A stretch of DNA of 64,000 bases from Roseovarius spongiae. GTDB taxonomy: Bacteria; Pseudomonadota; Alphaproteobacteria; Rhodobacterales; Rhodobacteraceae. A program made the translations under genes and the position numbers. Positions within the stretch are counted from its first letter, which is position 1, and every line of letters starts with the position of its first letter. The stretch spans positions 1,054,001-1,118,000 of the forward strand of contig NZ_RAPE01000001.1 of the NCBI RefSeq assembly GCF_003651245.1, given 5' to 3'. This document shows, piece after piece, positions 10,027 to 17,655 of this stretch. Under the pieces are notes generated by a model that was not told where the DNA came from, made no database searches, and was given only the letters and a program-made list of their open reading frames with translations.

Positions 10027-11043
10027 TCAGGGCAGGGCTGGGAAATCCGAACGGCGATGCGCGGCAACCATGTCACGCAGCGCGTCGGGAGCAAGCACAT
10101 CAACCTGATCGCCCCATTGGTAAAGATGCCAGGCCATTTCCATGTGCCCCGACGCGGAAAACCGCAAGATCAGGGAGCCGTCGGGTTCGTCGATCATTTC
10201 CTGGTCCGGGTGAAAGATGAATTGGCGCGCAACGCCAGCGGACTGGGGCGAAAAACGCCAAACGACCGGCCCGTATTCAGCATCCGAGTGGAAGGAGCCG
10301 AAGGCTTGCGCCGAGAAGCGCGCAAGATCGAACTCCGGGTCGCGAGCAAAGCTCTGGCCGGTGATCCGGGCCGAGCGGATACGATCGAGCCGGAAGCGGC
10401 GCATCTTGCCGTCTCCCTGGACCGGGCGCGCGACAAGATAGCGCCGGATGCCGAGCAGTAGTCCGTATGGCTGCAGCACTCGGTCCGCGGTCCTGCCATC
10501 GGCCGTGGTATAGGCCAACTCGACGGTGAATGGGGCCCGTAACGCTTCGGTCAGGACGCCGAGCGTGTTCATGTCCGGCACGACACGTGGACCGGGCCGC
10601 GTAGCAAACCCTTGCGCCTCGAGCAACGCCTCGGCGTCGGTCTCGGTGCGGCGGGCCTTGCTCGACGGCATTGCGGCCAAGAGGCGATCGCGCAGCCCCC
10701 TCAGCCGCTGCGACTCATCCGGGGCGCCATCGCGTTCGGCGCGTTTCGCGGCAAGTTCGAGTGCTGCGAGCTCACCGTCCCGAATGCCCTGCGCCTGCAG
10801 CCAGCGCGGGTCGTGCCGGGGCAGAAGCCACCGGCGGCGCCTGTCCTCGCCTTCGCGGATTTCGACCTGTCGAAAGACGGCCTCGAAAGATCGCATCATC
10901 CGCTGCGCAGTGCGATGATCGCAATCGAATTCTTGGGTGATATCCTGCAGCGCGATACCGTTGAAGCGGGACATTGCCATCTCGGCAACACGCAGTAGGT
11001 CCGCGGCTTTGGCATAGGACACTTCGACAAACCTTTTCGCCAC
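10027..11043 (-). CDS. WYL-domain transcriptional regulator
   Basis: A 338-residue protein with an N-terminal winged-helix DNA-binding region (LQDITQEFDCDHRTAQRMMRS, residues about 32-53) followed by a WYL domain around residues 165-250 (RVLQPYGLLLGIRRYLVA; the WYL core is changed but the strand pattern fits) and a C-terminal WCX-like part. WYL proteins commonly repress defence operons and are thought to sense nucleic acid or nucleotides. As the first gene of the operon it is probably an autoregulator. The GTG at 11043 has no clear ribosome-binding site; an in-frame GTG at 11022 is preceded by AAAAGG at good spacing and may be the true start. It faces a methyltransferase operon across about 340 bases. 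Confidence 0.8.
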   Translation of the reverse strand: MAKRFVEVSYAKAADLLRVAEMAMSRFNGIALQDITQEFDCDHRTAQRMMRSFEAVFRQVEIREGEDRRRRWLLPRHDPRWLQAQGIRDGELAALELAAKRAERDGAPDESQRLRGLRDRLLAAMPSSKARRTETDAEALLEAQGFATRPGPRVVPDMNTLGVLTEALRAPFTVELAYTTADGRTADRVLQPYGLLLGIRRYLVARPVQGDGKMRRFRLDRIRSARITGQSFARDPEFDLARFSAQAFGSFHSDAEYGPVVWRFSPQSAGVARQFIFHPDQEMIDEPDGSLILRFSASGHMEMAWHLYQWGDQVDVLAPDALRDMVAAHRRSDFPALP

Positions 11044-11383
11044 AATCGCTTATGGGATTGAATGGTGGTGACAATTTTTGCCACGCTGGCTTGGCATGAT
11101 CGAATTGTCAACGAATTCAAGGAGCGGAGTGATCGGCATGCGTGTGCACAGATAATACGCCACGGGGCTTTGGCTGTCAGTCCCGGCATCATATGGACCG
11201 GTATTACCATGAAACTGCCCGGCTCTGACGCCCCGGGGGCATTCCGCGCGACACGCTTTCAGGCCCATCCTTGCTTTCTCAATGTCAGTATTTTTTGAGG
11301 GTAGGATTCACGCTTATTTTGTAATATCCAGGGCATGATAGCCCAGTTCCACCTGGATGTAGTGAGGCGGGAAAACATAAGTG
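11044..11383. promoter_or_regulatory. Divergent intergenic region between two defence-like operons
   Basis: About 340 bases separate the minus-strand WYL operon from the plus-strand methyltransferase operon, so promoters for both should lie here. The right half is AT-richer, with a TAATAT at 11322-11327 that could be a -10 element for the methyltransferase gene, but I see no well-spaced -35. There is no convincing ORF, although a reading frame crosses the region. No clear operator palindrome for the WYL protein was found by eye. Confidence 0.4.
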
Positions 11384-12463
11384 ATGACAACACGAAACAA
11401 CACATCAGGATTCCGATTTGTGGATCTTTTCGCAGGAATAGGTGGCCTTCGCATAGGTTTCGAGAGAGTTGGTGGAACGTGTGTTTTTACAAGCGAGTGG
11501 AATAAGTTCTCTCAAGAGACATATCGTGCCAACTTTGGTGATGAGCATGTAGTCGCAGGTGACATCACGGAAGTTGATGAAGCTTCCATCCCAGAACATG
11601 ACGTTCTGCTGGCGGGATTCCCTTGTCAGCCATTCTCTATCGCAGGCGTGAGCAAAAAGAACTCACTTGGTCGAGCTCATGGTTTCCTCGATGACACCCA
11701 AGGCACGCTGTTCTTCGATGTTGTTCGGATCGTTCGGCATCATCGCCCAAAGGCGTTTCTTCTCGAGAACGTCAAAAACCTCCTTTCACACGACAGGGGC
11801 AACACTTTTCGGGTCATCATGCATGCACTTGATGAGCTGGGTTATGAAACTGATCACAAGGTTATCGATGCTCGACACTGGGTTCCTCAGCATCGCGAAA
11901 GGATCTTTATCGCGGGTTTCCGGCGGGACATACCGACAAAGTTTTCCCTTGATGATGTTCTGATCCCGGATGCTCCGAATCCTCTTCTATCAAGCATTCT
12001 ACATCCCGAAGATGGGAGTGAAATTTCCGAAGAACCTTACACGACAGGGGCAAAAGCAGTTGTCGCAGAAAAATACACTCTCAGTCCGAGACTCTGGGCG
12101 TATCTTCAGAATTACGCCGCTAAACATAAGGCTGCCGGTAATGGTTTTGGGTTTGGCTTGTGTACCCCCTCATGCGTGGCTCGGACATTGAGCGCACGTT
12201 ACTACAAGGACGGTTCAGAGATCTTGATCGCTCAAGAAGGAAAAAACCCAAGGCGGCTTACACCCCGCGAATGCGCTCGGCTGATGGGGTTCGATCGGCC
12301 GGGATCGAACCGACTATGGAAGATTGTTGTTTCTGACGCTCAAGCCTATCGCCAATTCGGGAACGCGGTCGCCGCGCCTGTCGCGGCTGCGATTGCCGAG
12401 GCTATGAGCCCATGGATCACGAATACCGTCGCCATGAGACCGCGGAGAGAACTGTTTGGCTAA
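11384..12463 (+). CDS. DNA (cytosine-5-)-methyltransferase
   Basis: A 359-residue C5-cytosine methyltransferase with all main motifs in order: motif [16 protein letters not shown], motif [10 protein letters not shown] with catalytic Cys81, motif VI ENVKNL, motif [15 protein letters not shown] and motif [11 protein letters not shown]. It transfers a methyl group from SAM to cytosine within a specific site and would protect host DNA in a restriction system. The target-recognition region lies between motifs VIII and X. A Vsr gene follows directly, and an EcoRII-N domain protein lies in the same operon, which hints at a CCWGG-like or related site, though that is only inference. A GTG one codon earlier is an equally possible start. 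GC content is lower than in most of the window, which suggests transfer. Confidence 0.92.
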   Translation: MTTRNNTSGFRFVDLFAGIGGLRIGFERVGGTCVFTSEWNKFSQETYRANFGDEHVVAGDITEVDEASIPEHDVLLAGFPCQPFSIAGVSKKNSLGRAHGFLDDTQGTLFFDVVRIVRHHRPKAFLLENVKNLLSHDRGNTFRVIMHALDELGYETDHKVIDARHWVPQHRERIFIAGFRRDIPTKFSLDDVLIPDAPNPLLSSILHPEDGSEISEEPYTTGAKAVVAEKYTLSPRLWAYLQNYAAKHKAAGNGFGFGLCTPSCVARTLSARYYKDGSEILIAQEGKNPRRLTPRECARLMGFDRPGSNRLWKIVVSDAQAYRQFGNAVAAPVAAAIAEAMSPWITNTVAMRPRRELFG

Positions 12464-12473
12464 AAAGGCTCCA

Positions 12474-12905
12474 ATGAACAGATCCGAGATGATGTCGCGG
12501 ATCGGTTCGCGGAACACGAAACCGGAAATGGTGGTCCGCCAAGGGCTCCATGCCTCAGGTTTCAGATATCGCCTGCACGCGAGGGATTTACCCGGATCGC
12601 CTGACATCGTTCTACCGAAATACAAATCCGTGATACTCATCCATGGGTGTTTCTGGCACGCCCATAGCGGGTGCCGGAATTTTCGCCTACCGAAATCCAA
12701 CTCCGAGTTCTGGAGGGAAAAACTCGCGCGAAACACCAAACGGGATGCCAAGCAGATAAAGGAACTCAAAGATGCGGGATGGCGCGTCCTCGTCGTCTGG
12801 GAGTGTGCAACGCGGGATTTTTCCGCGAAGAAACTGCTCGAGACTATCGCCGCATGGTTGCATCACAAGGTGCAAATCGTGCAGATACCTGAAAGACCGA
12901 TATAA
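12474..12905 (+). CDS. vsr: Very short patch repair (Vsr-type) endonuclease
   Basis: A 143-residue protein of the usual Vsr length. It nicks next to T:G mismatches formed when 5-methylcytosine deaminates. The family signature is clear: MSRIGSRNTKPEM at the N-terminus, then SPDIVLPKYK with catalytic Asp44, HGCFWHAH with His57 and His62 (metal and catalytic residues), C-x-n zinc ligands, and GWRVLVVWEC near the end. The start is placed at the ATG at 12474 because family members begin just before this motif; a TTG at 12456 inside the methyltransferase gene is an alternative. In this operon it may be simple repair, or, as proposed for similar systems, a nuclease part of the restriction complex. 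Confidence 0.92.
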   Translation: MNRSEMMSRIGSRNTKPEMVVRQGLHASGFRYRLHARDLPGSPDIVLPKYKSVILIHGCFWHAHSGCRNFRLPKSNSEFWREKLARNTKRDAKQIKELKDAGWRVLVVWECATRDFSAKKLLETIAAWLHHKVQIVQIPERPI

Positions 12906-12938
12906 ATTCAGAATTGCCCGGAATGGAAAGGAAAACGA

Positions 12939-14579
12939 TTGTCTGACCTGATTAACGAACCGGACGCCTCGCGCCTGATATTCGGACTTAGGGATACGGG
13001 CTACAACTTCCGAACTGCCGCTGCAGATATTGTAGATAATTCCATCGCGGCAAACGCCGATGAGGTGCATGTCAGAATTGATATCACCACTGAGGGGAAA
13101 AAATATGTCTACTTTGGCGATGATGGGGATGGCATGAATGATGCCGAACTTCACGCCGCCATGCGCTATGGTGCCCCGGTCAGAAAAAACCTCGCAAGTC
13201 TGGGCAAGTTCGGACTGGGTCTCAAAACCGCCTCCAGTTCAGTCTGCCGACAATTCGCAATTGTATCCCGAAAAGATCCTGAGGCACCTCTGAACAAGCT
13301 CGCATGGGACCTTGATCATGTGGAGGAAACAGGTCGATGGGAAATGCGCCGCGACCCAATTGAACCACATGAGCAAGAGGCATTCGAGGAATTGTGCGGG
13401 GACAAGGGCACACTGGTGGTCTGGTCAAAATGTGACCGCATGCTTTCGAAGCACTACGACGAACCCGGTGGCGCAAAAGAACAGGCGGCTATCAAGCGGC
13501 TTCGCAAAGGTCTCATGGAGCATCTCGCGCTGATCTATCATCGTTTTCTCGACGAGAAGGACACTCGCGAACGCCAAATCACCATGTCGGTCAACGATGA
13601 ATCCGTTGAGGCATGGAATCCATTTTACCCGGAAAAATCCGAACAGGTACTCTCCGAAAAACAACAGGAGATCCCGATCGAAGGGGACGATGGCGAATTG
13701 TTAGGAACTGCGGGAATTCGCGCGTGGATCCTGCCGCATCGTAACACGTTGACGACCGAACAGCGCAAAAAGGCGAACATCACCAACCGGGGACAAGGAT
13801 TTTACATTTACAGGCAAGGCCGACTGATCAATCAGGGAGGCTGGTTGGGTGTCTTCGGCGCGCATGGCACTTTCGAACCACACATGTCCCTTCTGAGGAT
13901 TGAATTCGAATTCGGATACGAACTCGACGAAGCACTGTATGTGGATGTCAAGAAATCACAAATCCTGTTCGACCCCGCGCTTGAAGAGTATCTTGCAGAG
14001 CTGCTCAGCAATGCGCGGCGTGAGGCGAACAATCGCTACAGACGTAAAGAGAAGGAAGCCGCAGTCAAATCGGTCTTGAACCACTCTTCCGCCAACACCT
14101 CGATCAGCGCCACGCCGACCGCGAAGAAGCCTAAGATCGAGAGTGTAGACGAGAGCAGCCAGACAGCCGTGGTCACCAACACACATGGTGCGGGCATCAA
14201 GATCCGGCAACCGATCCAGAACAACGTCGATCATGATAAGATCCATGTCGATGCCGTCGAGACGATCACCTCCGGGGATCTCTGGGTTCCGGTACTGCGA
14301 AGCGAAAACACATCAGGCCACGTCCCGGGTGTTGAGCTTAACAAGCATCACGACTTTTACCAAAAGATATATCAAAGAGCCAGGGCAAACGGATACTCTG
14401 TCCAAGGTATGGACCTGCTATTATGGGCATTCGCCGTGTCCGAGATGGATTACTCAAATGAGGAGCTGGCTCCGATCTTTGAGGACATCCGGGATGTCGT
14501 CTCTTCCAACCTCAAGAAGCTTCTCAGGGATGTGCCGCTCCCCGACGGCGCTGATCTGAGCGAGGGCGGGGACGGTTGA
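12939..14579 (+). CDS. GHKL-type (MutL/MORC-like) ATPase of a restriction system
   Basis: A 546-residue protein with an N-terminal Bergerat-fold ATPase: N-box AADIVDNS with Asn34, G1 box FGDDGDGM near residues 59-66, and G2 box GKFGLGLKTAS near residues 88-98. The residue where MutL and gyrase have the catalytic Glu is Asp30. The rest has no motif I can name and may hold a transducer-like domain and a dimerising C-terminus. Iyer, Abhiman and Aravind (2008) described such GHKL ATPases in bacterial restriction operons as relatives of eukaryotic MORC. The TTG start at 12939 follows GGAAAGG at proper spacing. An ATP-driven clamp that links sensing to cleavage is the likely role. Confidence 0.85.
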   Translation: MSDLINEPDASRLIFGLRDTGYNFRTAAADIVDNSIAANADEVHVRIDITTEGKKYVYFGDDGDGMNDAELHAAMRYGAPVRKNLASLGKFGLGLKTASSSVCRQFAIVSRKDPEAPLNKLAWDLDHVEETGRWEMRRDPIEPHEQEAFEELCGDKGTLVVWSKCDRMLSKHYDEPGGAKEQAAIKRLRKGLMEHLALIYHRFLDEKDTRERQITMSVNDESVEAWNPFYPEKSEQVLSEKQQEIPIEGDDGELLGTAGIRAWILPHRNTLTTEQRKKANITNRGQGFYIYRQGRLINQGGWLGVFGAHGTFEPHMSLLRIEFEFGYELDEALYVDVKKSQILFDPALEEYLAELLSNARREANNRYRRKEKEAAVKSVLNHSSANTSISATPTAKKPKIESVDESSQTAVVTNTHGAGIKIRQPIQNNVDHDKIHVDAVETITSGDLWVPVLRSENTSGHVPGVELNKHHDFYQKIYQRARANGYSVQGMDLLLWAFAVSEMDYSNEELAPIFEDIRDVVSSNLKKLLRDVPLPDGADLSEGGDG

Positions 14580-14580
14580 G

Positions 14581-15408
14581 GTGCTCGCCCAGAAGCTTGA
14601 TCTCATCGCCGATGCATTGGCACAAGGAACTGGCGCAACCATCGCTGTCCGGGTGCTGGACACGGGAATGCGCAAGGGCTTGCGCATATGGTTCAACGAT
14701 CTGGACGAAAAGCACGGCCCGGTCGCTGAGCTCAAACCGCACGGATTGAAATCCCACCATATCAACCTTGGTTTCGGGACATTCTCGGCCCGGGTTCTGG
14801 AGCAGATTTCAAATGCGAGCCCGGAGGACGTCCAACTCGCCCGTTCTCTTGTAAGATCGGTCGCACGATCAGCAGAAATCGACATATCCGGGCAATCAAC
14901 GGACAAGTGGCTTGTAAGGGATGGCGGCTTCCGCATCGAGGCGCGATACCGACACGATCAGAACCTACCTCACGAGGACGAGGCCATCAGCGAGACCTGT
15001 CGGGAGGTGATCATTCCTCTGATGGCGGCCATGGCCGAGCTGATCGGATATGATGTGGTTGAGGATCCAGCCGCATCGGAGATTCCTGAGGTCGAAGGTG
15101 GTTTGAGCCGGGCAACGGTTTCCAGGCGAGAACGCAACCCTCGAAACCGGCTGCTTTGCTTGCGCATTCACGGCGCCTACTGCGGTTGCTGTGGATTGGA
15201 CCCCAAGAGCCGGTACGGTGACGCCGGCAGCATCATCGAAGTGCATCACCTCGAACCGATTTCAATGCTTGAACGCCCACGACCATACGATCCAGAAACG
15301 GACCTCATACCGCTCTGTCCCAACTGTCACAGGGCTGTGCATACGCGCCGCCCGTGGCCTCTCACGTTGGAGGAACTGGTTGAGTGCATGGAGACCGGGC
15401 ATGCTTGA
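14581..15408 (+). CDS. HNH endonuclease
   Basis: A 275-residue protein ending in an HNH nuclease domain (about residues 180-265): CGCCGLDP supplies the first Cys pair, EVHHLEPIS the catalytic His pair, and CPNCHRAVH the second Cys pair with the final His. This is the zinc-stabilised beta-beta-alpha-metal fold. The first 170 residues are unassigned and may bind DNA or a partner. The GTG at 14581 lies two bases after the stop of the GHKL gene, and the 3' end overlaps the SNF2 gene by eight bases, so expression is coupled. It is a strong candidate for the DNA-cutting part of the system. Confidence 0.88.
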   Translation: MLAQKLDLIADALAQGTGATIAVRVLDTGMRKGLRIWFNDLDEKHGPVAELKPHGLKSHHINLGFGTFSARVLEQISNASPEDVQLARSLVRSVARSAEIDISGQSTDKWLVRDGGFRIEARYRHDQNLPHEDEAISETCREVIIPLMAAMAELIGYDVVEDPAASEIPEVEGGLSRATVSRRERNPRNRLLCLRIHGAYCGCCGLDPKSRYGDAGSIIEVHHLEPISMLERPRPYDPETDLIPLCPNCHRAVHTRRPWPLTLEELVECMETGHA

Positions 15409-17221
15409 CTTGGAAAAGTGGCCCACCTCCTTCCGGGAAGTGAAGCATTTACCGCCGAACGGCTACGCGCTGTCGGACCGCATCCTCGATGCGGAGGTAC
15501 AAATCGACCGCGCCGAGGGCAGAATCAATGCCCGACTTGTGGGTGTAAGAACGATCAAGGGGCGTCGCAGACTACTGAGCACCCCGTCGTGTGAACACGC
15601 TTGGGTTCAGGACGGTGACACTTTGCGACCTCTTCCCACGGATGCTCCTGAAATTTTCAAATCCATGCTTGACGGCTCGGACCCCGAGAACCTCGAGTTC
15701 AAGACGGCCATTGATCTTCTGCTTGACGAAACCGGAATCCTACCGGTCTCGGCGACAGAGAGATTTCAGGCATCCGGCACCGAGGCTGCGGCACCTCTTC
15801 CGGATAGCGTCGAAATATCCGGACTACAAGCGACCCTCTACCCTTATCAGGCTAAGGGTGTGGAATGGATGCGGCGCACGCTGGACAACACAAGTGGCCT
15901 GATCCTCGCGGATGAGATGGGGTTGGGTAAAACCCTGCAGATCATAGCCTTGCTGTTGATGGACAAACCGCCGGAAAACGCACCAGCGCTTGTCGTTTGT
16001 CCAACCAGCCTTATTGCGAACTGGGTTCGTGAGATCGATCAATTCGGACCCTCCCTATCGGTCCATGTCCATCGCGGGCCCACCAGGACGGGTGTATTTC
16101 GCGGCCTCCAACAAAGCAACGTCGTGATCACGACCTATGACACGGTGGTCAACGACATCGCACTTTTCTCGGCCATCGAGTGGTCTTGGGTCATTTGTGA
16201 CGAGGCGCAAGCGATCAAGAACCCGGACTCCAACCGGCGCAAGGCGATAGTGTCCATTCCGCGAAGGAAAACAATCCCCATGACCGGCACACCGGTCGAG
16301 AACACTCTTCTTGATCTTTGGTCACTAATCGATTTCGCGATTCCGGGCTTGCTGGGGACCCGCCAAGAATTCGAAACAGAACATCCGGACTCCCTTGACG
16401 CGGCGGCCGAGCTTGGCCGGATCACGGATCCGGTAATTCTGAAGCGCCGGGTGTCCGACGTTGCCGACGACCTGCCCGAGAGGATTGACATCGATCTTCC
16501 GTTGGACTTGGACGAGGGTCTCGTTGATCACTACCGGGCAGTCAGGGATGAAACGCTGGAACGTTACCCAGTAGCCGGCGCTTTGGTGGCAACGCTTCAG
16601 CTGCAACTCGTCTGCGCACACCCGTGGCTTCGCCAAACTCGGATGGACGACATCGACGCTGAATTCGCCGAGGTGGACCGCTCTTCAGGCCTGTCGCTTA
16701 TGACACCCAAAATGGAGCGTACCATCGAACTCCTTCACGAGGCGTTCGCAAACGGCAGGAAGGTGATCATTTTTGCCTTGTTCAACCGCCTCGGAGACCT
16801 CATTCATGAGGCCGCCAAAGGGTTGCCCGAAGCCTACTGGGGCGCAATCAATGGCAGCACAGATCAATCTGACCGCCAGACAATAATTGACGAATTCAGT
16901 GCTCATGACGGGCCGGGCTGCCTGATACTCAATCCGAAGGCGGCCGGCGCGGGGTTGAACATAACCGCGGCAACAATCGTCATCCACTACACTCCAGTGT
17001 GGAACCCGGCGCTCGAGGCTCAAGCGAGTGCGAGGGCGCATCGAAGAGGCCAGACGCTGCCTGTTACGGTCTATCGTCTCTTCTACGAAGAAACGGTGGA
17101 ACGGGTGATGCTTGACCGATCTGCTTGGAAACACGAACTTGGGAACGAAATTATGCCCATGGCCACGCGGGATCGTGAGGATATTGATCGGGCGCTGGCC
17201 ATTCAACCGGGGAAGTCATGA
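15401..17221 (+). CDS. SNF2-family ATPase (DNA translocase)
   Basis: A 606-residue SWI2/SNF2 ATPase. Motif I is ADEMGLGKT (Asp171 onward), motif II CDEAQAIKN near residue 267, motif III MTGTPVENTLLDLW, and motifs V-VI run LNPKAAGAGLN to SARAHRRGQ. The N-terminal 130 residues are family-specific. It should translocate along duplex DNA, either to bring nuclease subunits to non-self DNA or to remodel the complex. The ATG at 15401 lies inside the end of the HNH gene. The open frame extends upstream to 15191, but that part is only a second reading of the HNH gene. Its end overlaps the EcoRII-N gene start (ATGA). Confidence 0.92.
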   Translation: MLDLEKWPTSFREVKHLPPNGYALSDRILDAEVQIDRAEGRINARLVGVRTIKGRRRLLSTPSCEHAWVQDGDTLRPLPTDAPEIFKSMLDGSDPENLEFKTAIDLLLDETGILPVSATERFQASGTEAAAPLPDSVEISGLQATLYPYQAKGVEWMRRTLDNTSGLILADEMGLGKTLQIIALLLMDKPPENAPALVVCPTSLIANWVREIDQFGPSLSVHVHRGPTRTGVFRGLQQSNVVITTYDTVVNDIALFSAIEWSWVICDEAQAIKNPDSNRRKAIVSIPRRKTIPMTGTPVENTLLDLWSLIDFAIPGLLGTRQEFETEHPDSLDAAAELGRITDPVILKRRVSDVADDLPERIDIDLPLDLDEGLVDHYRAVRDETLERYPVAGALVATLQLQLVCAHPWLRQTRMDDIDAEFAEVDRSSGLSLMTPKMERTIELLHEAFANGRKVIIFALFNRLGDLIHEAAKGLPEAYWGAINGSTDQSDRQTIIDEFSAHDGPGCLILNPKAAGAGLNITAATIVIHYTPVWNPALEAQASARAHRRGQTLPVTVYRLFYEETVERVMLDRSAWKHELGNEIMPMATRDREDIDRALAIQPGKS

Positions 17222-17655
17222 CGCGAACGGCCTTCAGAAAGAACCTTAGCTCGAACGATGTGGGCTCGACCGGGGGACATCAGGCGGGGGTTCTGATTCC
17301 GAAGGGGGAAACCGACTTGCTGTCGTTCCTTCCATCACTGAATCCGGACGTGAAGAACCCCGACGCTTGGATAACTTGTATCGATGACGAAGGCGAGGTG
17401 CACCGCTTCAGATTTGTCTACTACAACAACAAGCTGCATGATGAAAATGGGACACGGAACGAGTATCGCATCACCCATATGACAGCGTGGTTCCGGGGCC
17501 AAGGCGCGCGAACAGGAGATACGTTTGAATTCAGCCGCGACCAAGGGCAATCAGAGTACCGGATCCGTGTTGTGCATGCTGAAAAAGCAACTGGTCAAAA
17601 CGATCAGGCGGCGCCTCCACGGCTCCGCCTCAGAGGTTGGCGGCGAGTCCATTGA
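17218..17655 (+). CDS. Stand-alone EcoRII N-terminal (pseudobarrel) domain protein
   Basis: A 145-residue protein matching the effector-binding N-domain of restriction enzyme EcoRII. The diagnostic run is LSSNDVGSTGGHQAGVLIP near residues 11-29, with a later TAWFRGQG segment. In EcoRII this B3-like pseudobarrel binds a copy of the recognition site and controls the nuclease domain; here the nuclease domain is missing. It may therefore give site recognition to a complex whose cutting is done by HNH or Vsr. It overlaps both neighbours (ATGA with SNF2, TGATG with the following gene). The last 20 residues are Arg-rich and arise partly from the overlap. Confidence 0.82.
   Translation: MTRTAFRKNLSSNDVGSTGGHQAGVLIPKGETDLLSFLPSLNPDVKNPDAWITCIDDEGEVHRFRFVYYNNKLHDENGTRNEYRITHMTAWFRGQGARTGDTFEFSRDQGQSEYRIRVVHAEKATGQNDQAAPPRLRLRGWRRVH

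Noticed and set aside
1..11043. Naming the left operon as DISARM or Dpd
   Set aside because: Helicase plus PLD-like protein is shared, but DrmA/DrmB with methyltransferase, or the 7-deazaguanine genes, are absent; DUF6361 and the AddAB-like pair do not belong to those systems as I know them.
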